NCBI GenBank assembly: GCA_964446955.1
Contig: CAYUQJ010000001.1
Coordinates: forward strand, 496,001-560,000
Reading direction: 5' to 3'
DNA: 64,000 bases
DNA from: Leptolinea sp964446955
GTDB taxonomy: Bacteria; Chloroflexota; Anaerolineae; Anaerolineales; Anaerolineaceae
Part shown: one piece after another, positions 31,971-40,989 of the stretch
Layout: each line of letters begins with the position of its first letter
Numbering within the stretch: position 1 is the stretch's first letter
Notes under the pieces: generated by a model
Told to the model about the DNA's origin: nothing
Seen by the model: only the letters and a program-made list of their open reading frames with translations
Databases searched by the model: none
Position numbers and translations under genes: made by a program

Positions 31971-33752
31971 ATGAAGTATTTCCGATCTCATGTATTAGTA
32001 AGTGTTGATCCAGTGTGCCTTGAAAAAGGTGCCCTGGAGCTCCTGGATGCCATCCAGGACGAATTGGTATCGCAAGGTTTGATTGACGAAGTCCAGGTTC
32101 TGGAAACATCACGAATTAATGGATGTTCAATGGGCCCTGAAATTATGGTTTACCCTGAGGGGGTCCATTACGGTGGTCTAACGGTCGATGATGTTCCGTA
32201 CCTCGTGGAAGAACATTTCTTAAAAGGTAGAATTGCCACCAAGTTTGCTATTGAAACTACTAAAACATCCGATGAAGAGCTTTCTGCCCCCACGGCGAAG
32301 GAATTGCGTATCGTTCTGCGAAACTGCGGTGTGATTGACCCGTTTAATATTGAAGATTACATAGCGGAAGATGGATACCAGGCTCTGGCAAAAGTCTTAA
32401 CATCCTTATCGCCGGATGATGTAATTGAGGAATTGCTAAAATCCGGGTTGCGCGGTCGTGGTGGGGCAGGATTTCCTACGGGCAAGAAATGGATGTTAGC
32501 CAGGGATAGTGTAGGCGATCAGAAATACATTGTTTGCAATGCTGATGAAGGAGATCCCGGGGCATTTATGAATCGCCGGGTACTTGAAGGTGATCCGCAC
32601 TCAGTATTGGAAGGAATGATCATCGGCGGTTACACCATCGGAGCAAATCAAGGTTTCATCTATTGCCGGGCTGAATACCCTGTTGCTGTCGATACACTCA
32701 ATATTGCCATCCAACAGGCCCGTGCTTTTGGACTGCTAGGGAAAAACATTCTCGGTTCCGGATTTGATTTTGATCTGGAAGTTCGTATGGGTGCCGGAGC
32801 ATTTGTTTGCGGTGAAGAAACAGCGCTTATCTCATCCATAGAAGGCAAACGTGGAGAACCGCGCCCGAGGCCCCCATTCCCGGCAGTAAAAGGCGTTTTC
32901 GGGAAGCCGACTAACATCAATAATGTGGAAAGTTATGCCAACGTTCCGCAAATTATCAACAAGGGAGCCGAATGGTTTGCCAGTCTTGGCACCGAAAAGA
33001 GCAAGGGAACCAAAACATTTGCTTTAGCAGGCGATCTGAAAAAACCAGGACTGGTTGAAGTTCCCATGGGTATAACCTTAAGGGAGCTGGTTTATGATGT
33101 TGGTGGCGGGATAAAAGACGACAAGGGTTTTAAGGCAGCCCAGATCGGAGGTCCGATGGGTGGTTGTCTGCCAGCTCAATATCTGGACCTGCCTGTTGAC
33201 TATGAATCACTAATCTCGGCAGGCGCAATGATGGGTTCCGGCGGCCTGATTGTCCTCGATGAGGACACTTGTATGGTTGATATTGCCCGTTATTTCATGG
33301 ACTTTACGCAAGATGAATCTTGTGGAAAATGCACTCCGTGCCGTGTCGGTACACGTCGGATCCTTGAAATTTTGGAACGGATTTGCGATGGAAAAGGCAA
33401 AGACGGCGATATTGAAACCCTTGAATACCTGTGTAAAGAGATCAATACAGCCTCTCTCTGTGGTTTGGGTCAGGGTGCGCCGAATCCGGTTATCAGTACA
33501 TTAAAGCATTTCCGACATGAATACGAAGCCCACATCTATGAAAAAAGATGTCCTGCAAAAGTATGCAAAGCTCTCATTTCATACTCTATCAACGCCGATG
33601 TATGTACCGGATGTACGGTTTGTGCACGTAACTGCCCGGTTAATGCAATTACCGGTGAAAGACGCCAGGCGCATGTCATTGATCCAGATATCTGTATTCG
33701 GTGTGGAATCTGCGCCCAGGTATGTAACTTTAACGCAGTGGAGGTGAAATAG
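31971..33752 (+). CDS. nuoF: NuoF-like flavoprotein with C-terminal ferredoxin domain
   Basis: Protein of 593 aa from the ATG at 31971, which has GAAGG before it. Domains: thioredoxin-like region (1-100); FMN/NADH-binding core with GRGGAGFPTG (162-171), NADEGDPGAF and GAGAFVCGEETALI; SLBB; [4Fe-4S] site ESCGKCTPCR; and a C-terminal ferredoxin domain with two [4Fe-4S] motifs, CTGCTVCARNCP and CIRCGICAQVCN. It matches HydB/HndC of electron-bifurcating hydrogenases, the site where NAD(P)H, FMN and ferredoxin electrons meet. A second NuoF without the tail is encoded at 34339. Confidence 0.94.
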   Translation: MKYFRSHVLVSVDPVCLEKGALELLDAIQDELVSQGLIDEVQVLETSRINGCSMGPEIMVYPEGVHYGGLTVDDVPYLVEEHFLKGRIATKFAIETTKTSDEELSAPTAKELRIVLRNCGVIDPFNIEDYIAEDGYQALAKVLTSLSPDDVIEELLKSGLRGRGGAGFPTGKKWMLARDSVGDQKYIVCNADEGDPGAFMNRRVLEGDPHSVLEGMIIGGYTIGANQGFIYCRAEYPVAVDTLNIAIQQARAFGLLGKNILGSGFDFDLEVRMGAGAFVCGEETALISSIEGKRGEPRPRPPFPAVKGVFGKPTNINNVESYANVPQIINKGAEWFASLGTEKSKGTKTFALAGDLKKPGLVEVPMGITLRELVYDVGGGIKDDKGFKAAQIGGPMGGCLPAQYLDLPVDYESLISAGAMMGSGGLIVLDEDTCMVDIARYFMDFTQDESCGKCTPCRVGTRRILEILERICDGKGKDGDIETLEYLCKEINTASLCGLGQGAPNPVISTLKHFRHEYEAHIYEKRCPAKVCKALISYSINADVCTGCTVCARNCPVNAITGERRQAHVIDPDICIRCGICAQVCNFNAVEVK

Positions 33753-33840
33753 TTTTATTTATAACTGAATACTTGCTGGGACTTTCGTTAGTACTTACGC
33801 TTTCTATGCTGTTCGCATCGTTACGACCAATGGAGGAAGT

Positions 33841-34329
33841 ATGGCTCTGGATACCAGGCAACGTGATGTGAAAAACTCAGTCATAGCAGAAGTAAAAGCA
33901 TCTGTAGATGCTTTCGGCGCCAAACGCGAAGAAATAATTCCGATATTGAATGATATCAATAAAAAGCTCGGGTATATTCCTCCTGACGCTTTGGACGAAG
34001 TGAGTAAGCTCTTGAAAGCCCCGAAAAGCGAGCTTTATTCAGTAGCCAGTTTTTACCGCATGTTATCCACCAAGCCACGAGGGAGACACGTGATCCAGTT
34101 TTGCGAAAGCGCTCCCTGCCATGTAGTAGGTGGAAAAGAGGTCATAGAAGAACTACAAAGCCAGGTTCAATTGAAACCCGGAGAGACCAGCCCGGATGGA
34201 AAATGGACCTTATTGGCAACCTCTTGCCTGGGTGTTTGCGGTGTTGGGCCGGTGATGACCATAGATGATGATATCTACGGCAATATAACTCCGGACCAGA
34301 TTAAGTCCATACTGGCTAAGTATGAATAG
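33841..34329 (+). CDS. nuoE: NuoE-like [2Fe-2S] subunit, second copy
   Basis: Protein of 162 aa. Helical N-terminus with the NuoE pattern EIIPILNDINKKLGYIPPDA, then the [2Fe-2S] domain with C88, C93, C129 and C133. HoxE/HydC type electron carrier partner of the second NuoF, whose gene starts 9 bp downstream. An 88-bp gap separates it from the first nuoF, with AATGGAGGAAGT before the ATG. Confidence 0.92.
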   Translation: MALDTRQRDVKNSVIAEVKASVDAFGAKREEIIPILNDINKKLGYIPPDALDEVSKLLKAPKSELYSVASFYRMLSTKPRGRHVIQFCESAPCHVVGGKEVIEELQSQVQLKPGETSPDGKWTLLATSCLGVCGVGPVMTIDDDIYGNITPDQIKSILAKYE

Positions 34330-34338
34330 GAGCGCACT

Positions 34339-35979
34339 ATGAAAGCCTACCGATCAATGGTACTGGTTTCAAGCGACCCGCTTTCGATGGAACGGGGAGC
34401 CAGGCAGGTATTTGAGCAGTTGCAAAAAGAAATTGATGATTTTGGTATATCAGAAGAGATCTCGTTGAAAATGGTTGGTGATGTTGGGCGGCATGATGCC
34501 CTTCCGCTGGTCATAATCTATCCAGAAGCAACGATCTACGGACCGGTTACACCTCCGGATATGCACAGAATTGTCGAAGAGCACCTTTACAAAGGCCGGG
34601 TAGCCAATGAGTTGTTGGCATCCAACCGCGAATTATCCGGACGAATTGCCTGGTTAAATGCCCGAAAAGGGACTTTGCCGGCAGAAAAACGGATCGTATT
34701 GCAGCGGGCAGGAATCATTGACCCGAATAATATAGAAGAATACATAATCCATGAGGGTTATGAAGCCCTGGGTAAAGTTCTCTCATCGATGAAGCCAGAA
34801 GAAGTGATTGATGAGATTGCCAAATCCGGGTTGCGAGGACGCGGTGGTGCTGGTTTCCCCACTGGATTGAAGTGGAAATTTGTTGCCCAGGCACAGGGTG
34901 AACAAAAGTACGTGGTTTGCAATGCTGACGAAAGTGAACCTGGTACATTTAAGGACCGTTTGATCTTGGAAGGTGATCCGTTCTCTATACTCGAAGCGAT
35001 GACTATCGCCGGTTATGCAGTGGGTGCCTCGGAAGGATATATTTACATTCGTGGTGAATACGCACTTGCCCGACAGCGGCTGGAATCTGCCATAGTTTCT
35101 GCGAAAGAGATGGGTTTTCTGGGAAAGAACATTTTCAATTCTGGCTTTTCTTTTGAAATCCATCTTCATTCTGGCGCTGGCGCTTATATATGCGGAGAAG
35201 AGACAGCGCTACTGGAATCCATTGAGGGAAACCGTGGCGAACCTCGTGCTCGACCACCATATCCTACAACAAATGGTTTATGGGGTAAGCCTACGCTGAT
35301 CAATAATGTGGAAACACTGGCCAATATCCCCGCCATAGTGCGAGAAGGTTCCGAATGGTTCAAGAGCATTGGAACCCCAAGCAGCCCGGGAACCAAGGTG
35401 TACACGATCCTTGGAAACTTAAACATCACCGGGTTAATCGAAGTTCCTATGGGAATCACCCTTCGTGAAGTTATAGCGATTTATGGAAAAGGAATGAAGA
35501 ACGGATCAAACTTCAAGCTGGCTCAAACGGGAGGATCAAGTGGATCGATCATCCCTGCCAGTTTACAGGATACACCTATGGATTTTGATTCGTTCAATAG
35601 AGCTGGCGTTTCGCTGGGATCCGGTGCTCTTCTTATTTGTAATGAAGACACCTGTGTAGTTGATCTGGCAAAAGTACTCATGAATTTTTTCCGTGTTGAG
35701 AGCTGTGGAAAGTGTACACCCTGCCGGATTGGAAACCAGCGGGCCTATGAAATATTGGATAGGATTTCTGAAGGTTTGGGTTCTCTGAAAGATATTGATG
35801 ATCTTGACTCAATAAGCGACAACTTATTCCAACTTTCCAATTGTGGTCTTGGTCAGACATCGGGAACTCCGATTAAGGATGTCTTGAAGTACTTTAGAGC
35901 TGAAGTTGAAGCGCATATACGCCTGAAAGTATGCCCGTCTGGCATTTGTTCCATGACTGGGCATATGGTTCATGCATAA
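34339..35979 (+). CDS. nuoF: NuoF-like flavoprotein, second copy, without ferredoxin tail
   Basis: Protein of 546 aa. Same N-terminal thioredoxin-like region and flavin core as the first NuoF: GRGGAGFPTG, NADESEPGTF, GAGAYICGEETALL, and the [4Fe-4S] ligands of ESCGKCTPCR. It ends right after the NuoF core, without the two extra [4Fe-4S] motifs. The residue after NADE differs between the two copies (S here, G in the first), which may tune flavin or substrate use. It would be the NAD(P)H/FMN subunit of a second diaphorase unit. Confidence 0.93.
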   Translation: MKAYRSMVLVSSDPLSMERGARQVFEQLQKEIDDFGISEEISLKMVGDVGRHDALPLVIIYPEATIYGPVTPPDMHRIVEEHLYKGRVANELLASNRELSGRIAWLNARKGTLPAEKRIVLQRAGIIDPNNIEEYIIHEGYEALGKVLSSMKPEEVIDEIAKSGLRGRGGAGFPTGLKWKFVAQAQGEQKYVVCNADESEPGTFKDRLILEGDPFSILEAMTIAGYAVGASEGYIYIRGEYALARQRLESAIVSAKEMGFLGKNIFNSGFSFEIHLHSGAGAYICGEETALLESIEGNRGEPRARPPYPTTNGLWGKPTLINNVETLANIPAIVREGSEWFKSIGTPSSPGTKVYTILGNLNITGLIEVPMGITLREVIAIYGKGMKNGSNFKLAQTGGSSGSIIPASLQDTPMDFDSFNRAGVSLGSGALLICNEDTCVVDLAKVLMNFFRVESCGKCTPCRIGNQRAYEILDRISEGLGSLKDIDDLDSISDNLFQLSNCGLGQTSGTPIKDVLKYFRAEVEAHIRLKVCPSGICSMTGHMVHA

Positions 35980-36010
35980 AAAAGTAATCTCGAAAAAGAG
36001 AGGTTTTCTT

Positions 36011-37954
36011 ATGGTCAAATTAACCATTGACGGCAAAAACATTGAAGTAAAAGAGGGGACGACTGTATTACGTGCAGCAGAAGCTGCTGGGATTGAAATT
36101 CCTACCCTGTGCGATCATCCAGCGTTAACTCCGTATGGTGGTTGCCGTTTATGTCTGGTGGAGGTAGAGGGCGCTCGTACTTTACAGCCTTCCTGTACTT
36201 TGCCCGTAAGCGAAAATATGGTCATAAAAACGAATACAGATCGTGTTAAAGAAGCCAGGAAATTCGTTTTGACTCTACTTTTCAGTGAAAGAAACCACTT
36301 TTGTCCATTCTGCCAGGAAACCGGTGGTGATTGTGAGCTCCAGAATGCCGCTTATCATGAAGGAATGACAAATTGGCCGTTAACCCCGAATTACAACACA
36401 TTTGGTGTTGACGCGTCCAATCCATTTTTTATTCTGGATAACAACCGGTGTATTCTATGCCGGCGTTGTGTAAGAGCGTGTGGCGAGCTTGTGGGCAATT
36501 TCACTCTGGGCTTTGAAGAGCGTGGTGCCAAGAGCTATCTTGTTGCCGATTATGGTGTTCCAATTGGGGAATCAACATGTGTATCATGTGGTACATGTGT
36601 GCAGGTATGCCCAACCGGTGCTCTGATTGATAGACACTCGGCGTACCGCGGAAAAGACGCACAAATTTCAAAAATTCCATCGGTATGTATTGGTTGTTCC
36701 GTTGGCTGTTCCATCAATGTCGGCGTTAAGGATAACCAGCTAGTCCGTATTGATGGTCGCTGGAGTGAAGGTATCAGTAGTGGCGTTCTATGTAAAACCG
36801 GCCGGTTCACTCCGTTGGAAGAAGATCGGGAACGTGTTCTCACTCCTATGGTAAGAAAAAATGGCGAGTTGAAAACTTCAACAATGGTAGAAGCGATGGC
36901 GGTTGTGTCCGACACGTTAAAACCAATGATAGGAAAAAATGGTTCCGGTGTTGCCGCGATTGCATCAACCCGCTTGCCGCTTGAATCGCTGGCTTTGTTC
37001 AAAAATCTATTCATGGATGGTATGGGCAGCACCATGGTTACCACATTCGAGGAGGGTTGGCCTACAAGTGCATCTGCCAGTTATGCTGATGAAATCAAAA
37101 AAGGGTTCGAAGGAAAAGTTGATTCCCTCGAATTGTCTGATTGCGTTATAGTCATTAATGCCGATCTGGCAAACAATCATCAAGTGCTTGGCTTCATGGT
37201 TAAACGTATCCTTCCAAGTGGAACCAGGCTGATTGTCATTGATCCAGAAGAAAATGGATTTGACCAATTTGCGGAAAAACAACTTAAAGCCAAAAAGGGT
37301 ACACCAATTGATGTAATCAATGCCCTTAAAGCTGCAGTGAAAGATAACCCGGTAAATGAACTGGCTTCAAAGTGTGGACTGAACGAAGTTGATTTGAAGG
37401 AAGTCGCGCAGATTATTTCAAAAGCAGAACATCCTGTGTTCATATATGGACGTGGCCTCTCTGCACATGACGGGAAAGACGCTGTTGCATCACTTGTGGA
37501 ATTAGCTCACTTATCAAAAAGCAGTGTTGTCATAAGCACAAAAGGTAAAGCCAACAGTCTTGCGGCCTCCCTCCTTAAATTGGAAATGCCATTCGAATCA
37601 GGAAAACACCAGGCTTTCTTTGTCGCAGCCGGCGATGATGAGATTTCAGACAGGCTTCTCAAGAAACTTGAAGGCGCACCCTTCCTTGTAGTTGCTTCCG
37701 CCTATCATTCGAAATTGACCTCCCGTGCGGATGTGGTTATTCCCGTTGAAATGTGGGCGGAAAGCTCAGGTCATTATTTGAATGTTGATGGACGGTTACA
37801 AAAAGCATCAAAAGCATTGGAAGCTCCAAATGGTGTATTGAGTAACGAAGACGTCCTGAAAGAAATCGCGAAAGGTTTGGGTATAAAGGCAACTGACTCG
37901 TGGAAAGAATTGTTAAAATCGCGCATTTCATCCACATGCATTGTTGAAGCTTGA
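36011..37954 (+). CDS. NuoG-like multi-cluster subunit of the hydrogenase
   Basis: Protein of 647 aa from the ATG at 36011. [2Fe-2S] ferredoxin domain with C34, C45, C48, C62; His-Cys3 [4Fe-4S] site H96, C98, C101, C108; two [4Fe-4S] motifs at C147-C157 and C190-C200; a further [4Fe-4S] site C226, C229, C233, C261 at the start of a molybdopterin-oxidoreductase-like domain. That domain is shortened and I find no Mo-ligand Cys/Sec. No H-cluster motifs (TSCSPGW, EVMACPGGC types) occur, so it is not an [FeFe] hydrogenase. It most likely wires the diaphorases to HoxY, as HoxU does, with an added NuoG body. Confidence 0.88.
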   Translation: MVKLTIDGKNIEVKEGTTVLRAAEAAGIEIPTLCDHPALTPYGGCRLCLVEVEGARTLQPSCTLPVSENMVIKTNTDRVKEARKFVLTLLFSERNHFCPFCQETGGDCELQNAAYHEGMTNWPLTPNYNTFGVDASNPFFILDNNRCILCRRCVRACGELVGNFTLGFEERGAKSYLVADYGVPIGESTCVSCGTCVQVCPTGALIDRHSAYRGKDAQISKIPSVCIGCSVGCSINVGVKDNQLVRIDGRWSEGISSGVLCKTGRFTPLEEDRERVLTPMVRKNGELKTSTMVEAMAVVSDTLKPMIGKNGSGVAAIASTRLPLESLALFKNLFMDGMGSTMVTTFEEGWPTSASASYADEIKKGFEGKVDSLELSDCVIVINADLANNHQVLGFMVKRILPSGTRLIVIDPEENGFDQFAEKQLKAKKGTPIDVINALKAAVKDNPVNELASKCGLNEVDLKEVAQIISKAEHPVFIYGRGLSAHDGKDAVASLVELAHLSKSSVVISTKGKANSLAASLLKLEMPFESGKHQAFFVAAGDDEISDRLLKKLEGAPFLVVASAYHSKLTSRADVVIPVEMWAESSGHYLNVDGRLQKASKALEAPNGVLSNEDVLKEIAKGLGIKATDSWKELLKSRISSTCIVEA

Positions 37955-37982
37955 GGTAAAGGGATAATAAAAAGGAGTAACA

Positions 37983-38525
37983 ATGACAAAACCCAAAATA
38001 TCATCTGACTGGTTGGCTGGTTGTGCTGGATGCCACATGTCGTTATTAGATATCGACGAGAAAATTGTGAAAATTGCCGAACTGGCGGATATTCGCGCTA
38101 CACCGATAACCGACCTAAAAGAACCGGACGAAAGTGGTGTGGATGTAGGAATTCTGGAAGGCGGTATTAACAATTCATTCAACGAAGAAGTTGCGAAAAA
38201 AATGCGCAGCCGTTGCAAAATTCTAGTTGCCCTGGGAGACTGTGCGGTCTTTGGTGGCGTTCCTGCGATGCGTAACTTCTTCACGCTTGAGGAAACACTC
38301 CGCCGGGCATATGTTGAAACGGAATCCACGGATGAAAGCGGCGCCATCCCTTCAGATCCTGAATTAGCCAAGCCAACAGAAGTAAAAGCCTTGCAGGATG
38401 TTGTACCAGTAGATATTTTTGTGCCAGGTTGCCCTCCCAGTCCGGAGGTTATCTACTACGTTTTGAGTGAATTGGCCCAGGGACGCGTTCCTGAAATAAA
38501 GGGCGATCTGTTGGACTGGCATTAA
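37983..38525 (+). CDS. hoxY: [NiFe]-hydrogenase small subunit HoxY
   Basis: Protein of 180 aa, the short form found in group 3 NAD(P)-linked hydrogenases. It carries the proximal [4Fe-4S] cluster ligands in CAGCHMSLLD (C14, C17), GDCAVFGG and VPGCPPSPE. No medial or distal clusters are present, as expected for HoxY. It passes electrons from the NiFe site in HoxH to the NuoG/HoxU-like subunit. AAAAGGAG precedes the ATG, and hoxH follows after a 21-bp gap. Confidence 0.95.
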   Translation: MTKPKISSDWLAGCAGCHMSLLDIDEKIVKIAELADIRATPITDLKEPDESGVDVGILEGGINNSFNEEVAKKMRSRCKILVALGDCAVFGGVPAMRNFFTLEETLRRAYVETESTDESGAIPSDPELAKPTEVKALQDVVPVDIFVPGCPPSPEVIYYVLSELAQGRVPEIKGDLLDWH

Positions 38526-38546
38526 AGGTAAAGAGGAGAATTGATT

Positions 38547-39974
38547 ATGCCTGCTCAAAAAATCACTATTGAACCGGTAACCCGGATTGAGGGTCACGCT
38601 AAAGTAACCATTCATATTGATGATAAGGGCGATGTTTCACGAGCTTACCTTCATGTGAATGAATTCCGTGGTTTTGAAAAATTCTGTGAAGGGCGTATGG
38701 TTTTTGAAATGCCATACATTACACCGCGTATATGCGGTATCTGCCCGGTAAGTCACCATCTGGCAGCTGCCAAGGCAGGAGACGCGGTTATGGGCGCGCC
38801 ACCACCACGTCCTGCATCACTATTGCGCGAACTAATGCATATGGGTCAGGTTGTGCAAAGCCACGGTATGCACTTTTTCGAATTGGCTGGACCAGATCTT
38901 TTACTGGGATTTGATGCAGATCCAGCCGTTCGCAATGTCATAGGTCTAATCGGAGCCAACGCAGACCTGGCTCTTAAAGCCGTAAATCTTCGCAAATGGG
39001 GTCAGGAAATCATCTCCATACTTGGTGGTAGACGTATTCATCCGTTATTCGCTATTCCCGGTGGTGTTAACAAATCACTCAAACCAGAAGAACGCGATGC
39101 GATATTGAAAGATATCGATGCCCAGATTGAAACAACAAAAGTAGGTTTGCAGATCATTAAAGATTGGGCAGCAAAAAACAAGGAAGATATTGATAAATTT
39201 GGTGTATTCCCAACCGGCTATCTTGGTCTGGTAACGCCAAGGAATGGGCTGGAACTCTACGAAGGAAAGATTCGCCTGTTGGATAGGACAGGAAAACAAA
39301 TAGAACTCTTTGACGGCAAGAATTACCTGGACCATATTGCCGAACATGTAGAGAACTGGTCATATCTAAAATTCCCATACTACAAAAAACTTGGATACCC
39401 TGAAGGTGTTTATCGCGTTGGACCTCTTGGCCGACTCAATACCTCGGATATCATCGAAACACCTTTGGCCAATGAAGAGTTCAAGATTTTCAAACAATTA
39501 AATGGCGGTAAACCTGTAGAAAACACGCTTCATTATCACTACGCGCGTCTAATCGAAACGCTTTTTGCGATTGAACGGGTTCGAGTTTTATTAGATGATC
39601 CGGATATTTTTAGTACTGATATCCTGAATACTCGAAAAGATTTCCAGGGAGTGGGAATAGGTGTTATTGAGGCGCCGCGTGGAACTTTGATCCATCATTA
39701 TTGGGCGAAGGAAAACGGTCAGCTGGAAAGGGTTAACCTCATAGTATCGACAGGCCATAACAACTGGGCTATGAGTAACGCAGTTGATAGCGTAGCAAAG
39801 ACGTATATTTCCGGAAATCAAGTTCGCGAAGGTCTTCTGAATCGCGTTGAAGCCGCGGTTCGTGCCCATGATCCTTGTCTTTCATGCTCTACGCATGCTG
39901 TTGGACAAATGCCCATGATCGTTGATATCGTCGATACAGAAGGCAATACGATACAAACTTTACGACGGGGCTGA
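38547..39974 (+). CDS. hoxH: [NiFe]-hydrogenase large subunit HoxH
   Basis: Protein of 475 aa from the ATG at 38547 (AAGAGGAG upstream). NiFe ligands lie in the L1 motif RICGICPVSHH (C63, C66) and L2 motif DPCLSCSTHA (C444, C447). After H450 a 25-residue tail remains, to be cut off by the endopeptidase during maturation. Group 3 (bidirectional, cytoplasmic) type, catalysing H2 oxidation or formation. The maturation genes follow at once, behind a terminator-like hairpin. Confidence 0.97.
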   Translation: MPAQKITIEPVTRIEGHAKVTIHIDDKGDVSRAYLHVNEFRGFEKFCEGRMVFEMPYITPRICGICPVSHHLAAAKAGDAVMGAPPPRPASLLRELMHMGQVVQSHGMHFFELAGPDLLLGFDADPAVRNVIGLIGANADLALKAVNLRKWGQEIISILGGRRIHPLFAIPGGVNKSLKPEERDAILKDIDAQIETTKVGLQIIKDWAAKNKEDIDKFGVFPTGYLGLVTPRNGLELYEGKIRLLDRTGKQIELFDGKNYLDHIAEHVENWSYLKFPYYKKLGYPEGVYRVGPLGRLNTSDIIETPLANEEFKIFKQLNGGKPVENTLHYHYARLIETLFAIERVRVLLDDPDIFSTDILNTRKDFQGVGIGVIEAPRGTLIHHYWAKENGQLERVNLIVSTGHNNWAMSNAVDSVAKTYISGNQVREGLLNRVEAAVRAHDPCLSCSTHAVGQMPMIVDIVDTEGNTIQTLRRG

Positions 39975-39993
39975 TCAAATCTTATAGAAAGAG

Positions 39994-40025
39994 GGGCGAT
40001 GCCAGTCAAATGCATCGCCCTTTTT
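39994..40025 (+). terminator. Hairpin with T-run between hoxH and the endopeptidase gene
   Basis: Perfect 9-bp stem GGGCGATGC / GCATCGCCC with a 9-nt loop, followed by TTTTT. It begins 20 bp after the hoxH stop and may partly end transcription there, lowering expression of the maturation genes relative to the structural genes. Confidence 0.8.
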
Positions 40026-40028
40026 AGT

Positions 40029-40547
40029 ATGATGAAGATTCCATCAACAATAGTAATTGGATATGGAAACCCGGATCGCCAGGATGATGGAGTAGCCTGG
40101 CATATTCTTGCCGGCCTATCCAAACAATTGGGGCGAACCGTACCGGAAAATTGGGAAGATCCGTTTGGATTATCCGGTGATTTTCCGCACCTTATGTTCC
40201 AATTGCAACTCGCACCTGAAGTCTCAGAGATACTTGCCCGGTATGATAATATCCTCTTCGTGGATGCCCATACCGGTGATATTCCAAATGATATTCAATT
40301 TTGCGAGGTCACCAGCGGAATGCAAACTTCGCCTTTCACCCACCATATGACGGCGGAGGCTTGTCTTCAATTAACACAGTCGTTATATCAGGCAAAACCA
40401 CGGGCATATCTGCTTTCTGTTCGCGGATATTCTTTTTCTTTTACACAAAACTTATCTCCACAAACAGCTTTTCTGGCGGCAATCGGCATAAATAAGGGGA
40501 TGGATTGGCTGAAAAGCCTTGGTAGTTCTTTCGAAAGTATGGAGTAG
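40029..40547 (+). CDS. Hydrogenase maturation endopeptidase, HoxW-like
   Basis: Protein of 172 aa taking the ATG at 40029 (or 40032). The family start IVIGYGNPDRQDDGVAW, with D/N residues for nickel recognition, is at the N-terminus; LFVDAHTGD and FTHHMTAEA carry the other expected metal ligands. It removes the HoxH tail after nickel insertion. A longer frame starts at 39999 with GAGGGG before it, but that start lies inside a terminator hairpin and adds ten residues absent from the family. Neither short start has a ribosome-binding site. Confidence 0.88.
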   Translation: MMKIPSTIVIGYGNPDRQDDGVAWHILAGLSKQLGRTVPENWEDPFGLSGDFPHLMFQLQLAPEVSEILARYDNILFVDAHTGDIPNDIQFCEVTSGMQTSPFTHHMTAEACLQLTQSLYQAKPRAYLLSVRGYSFSFTQNLSPQTAFLAAIGINKGMDWLKSLGSSFESME

Positions 40548-40638
40548 AATAGGATTTGCTATAGTCTTTGATATAATAAATAGTATTAAAAGACCTTTAT
40601 AGTCGCATATCAAATTTCTGGAAAGCTGTGAATAATCT

Positions 40639-40983
40639 GTGCATGAATTATCTGTAACTGAAAGTATCCTGGAAATTTCTGAAAAGCATGCCCGCCAATC
40701 AAATGCAGCCAGAGTTGTTGGTATAAATATTGTAATTGGAAAATTATCCAGCATCGTTGACGATTCGGTTCAATTTTATTGGGACATAATCAGCAAAGAT
40801 AGCATCTGTTTTGGCGCCAAATTAAATTTCGAACGTAAAGCTGCCGTTTTACACTGCAACACATGTTCAAAAGACTACGAGATTGTAACTTCGATGCAGC
40901 CATGTCCTTATTGTGGCAGCCCTGATATCACCGTTATATCCGGCGAAGAATTCTATGTGGATAGCATTGAAATAGAAAAGTGA
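40639..40983 (+). CDS. hypA: Hydrogenase nickel-insertion protein HypA
   Basis: Protein of 114 aa with a GTG start, fixed by the family's invariant MHELSVTES N-terminus (His2 is the nickel ligand). A zinc site is formed by CNTC and CPYC. HypA delivers nickel to the hydrogenase large subunit together with HypB, whose gene follows 6 bp later. The ribosome-binding site is weak. A TATAAT at 40572-40577 could be a promoter for the hyp genes, without a clear -35. Confidence 0.95.
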   Translation: MHELSVTESILEISEKHARQSNAARVVGINIVIGKLSSIVDDSVQFYWDIISKDSICFGAKLNFERKAAVLHCNTCSKDYEIVTSMQPCPYCGSPDITVISGEEFYVDSIEIEK

Positions 40984-40989
40984 GTAAGA

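Noticed and set aside
36011..37954. Possible [FeFe] hydrogenase catalytic subunit
   Set aside because: N-terminal ferredoxin domains are similar, but the H-cluster motifs are absent and the C-terminal part follows the NuoG/molybdopterin fold.
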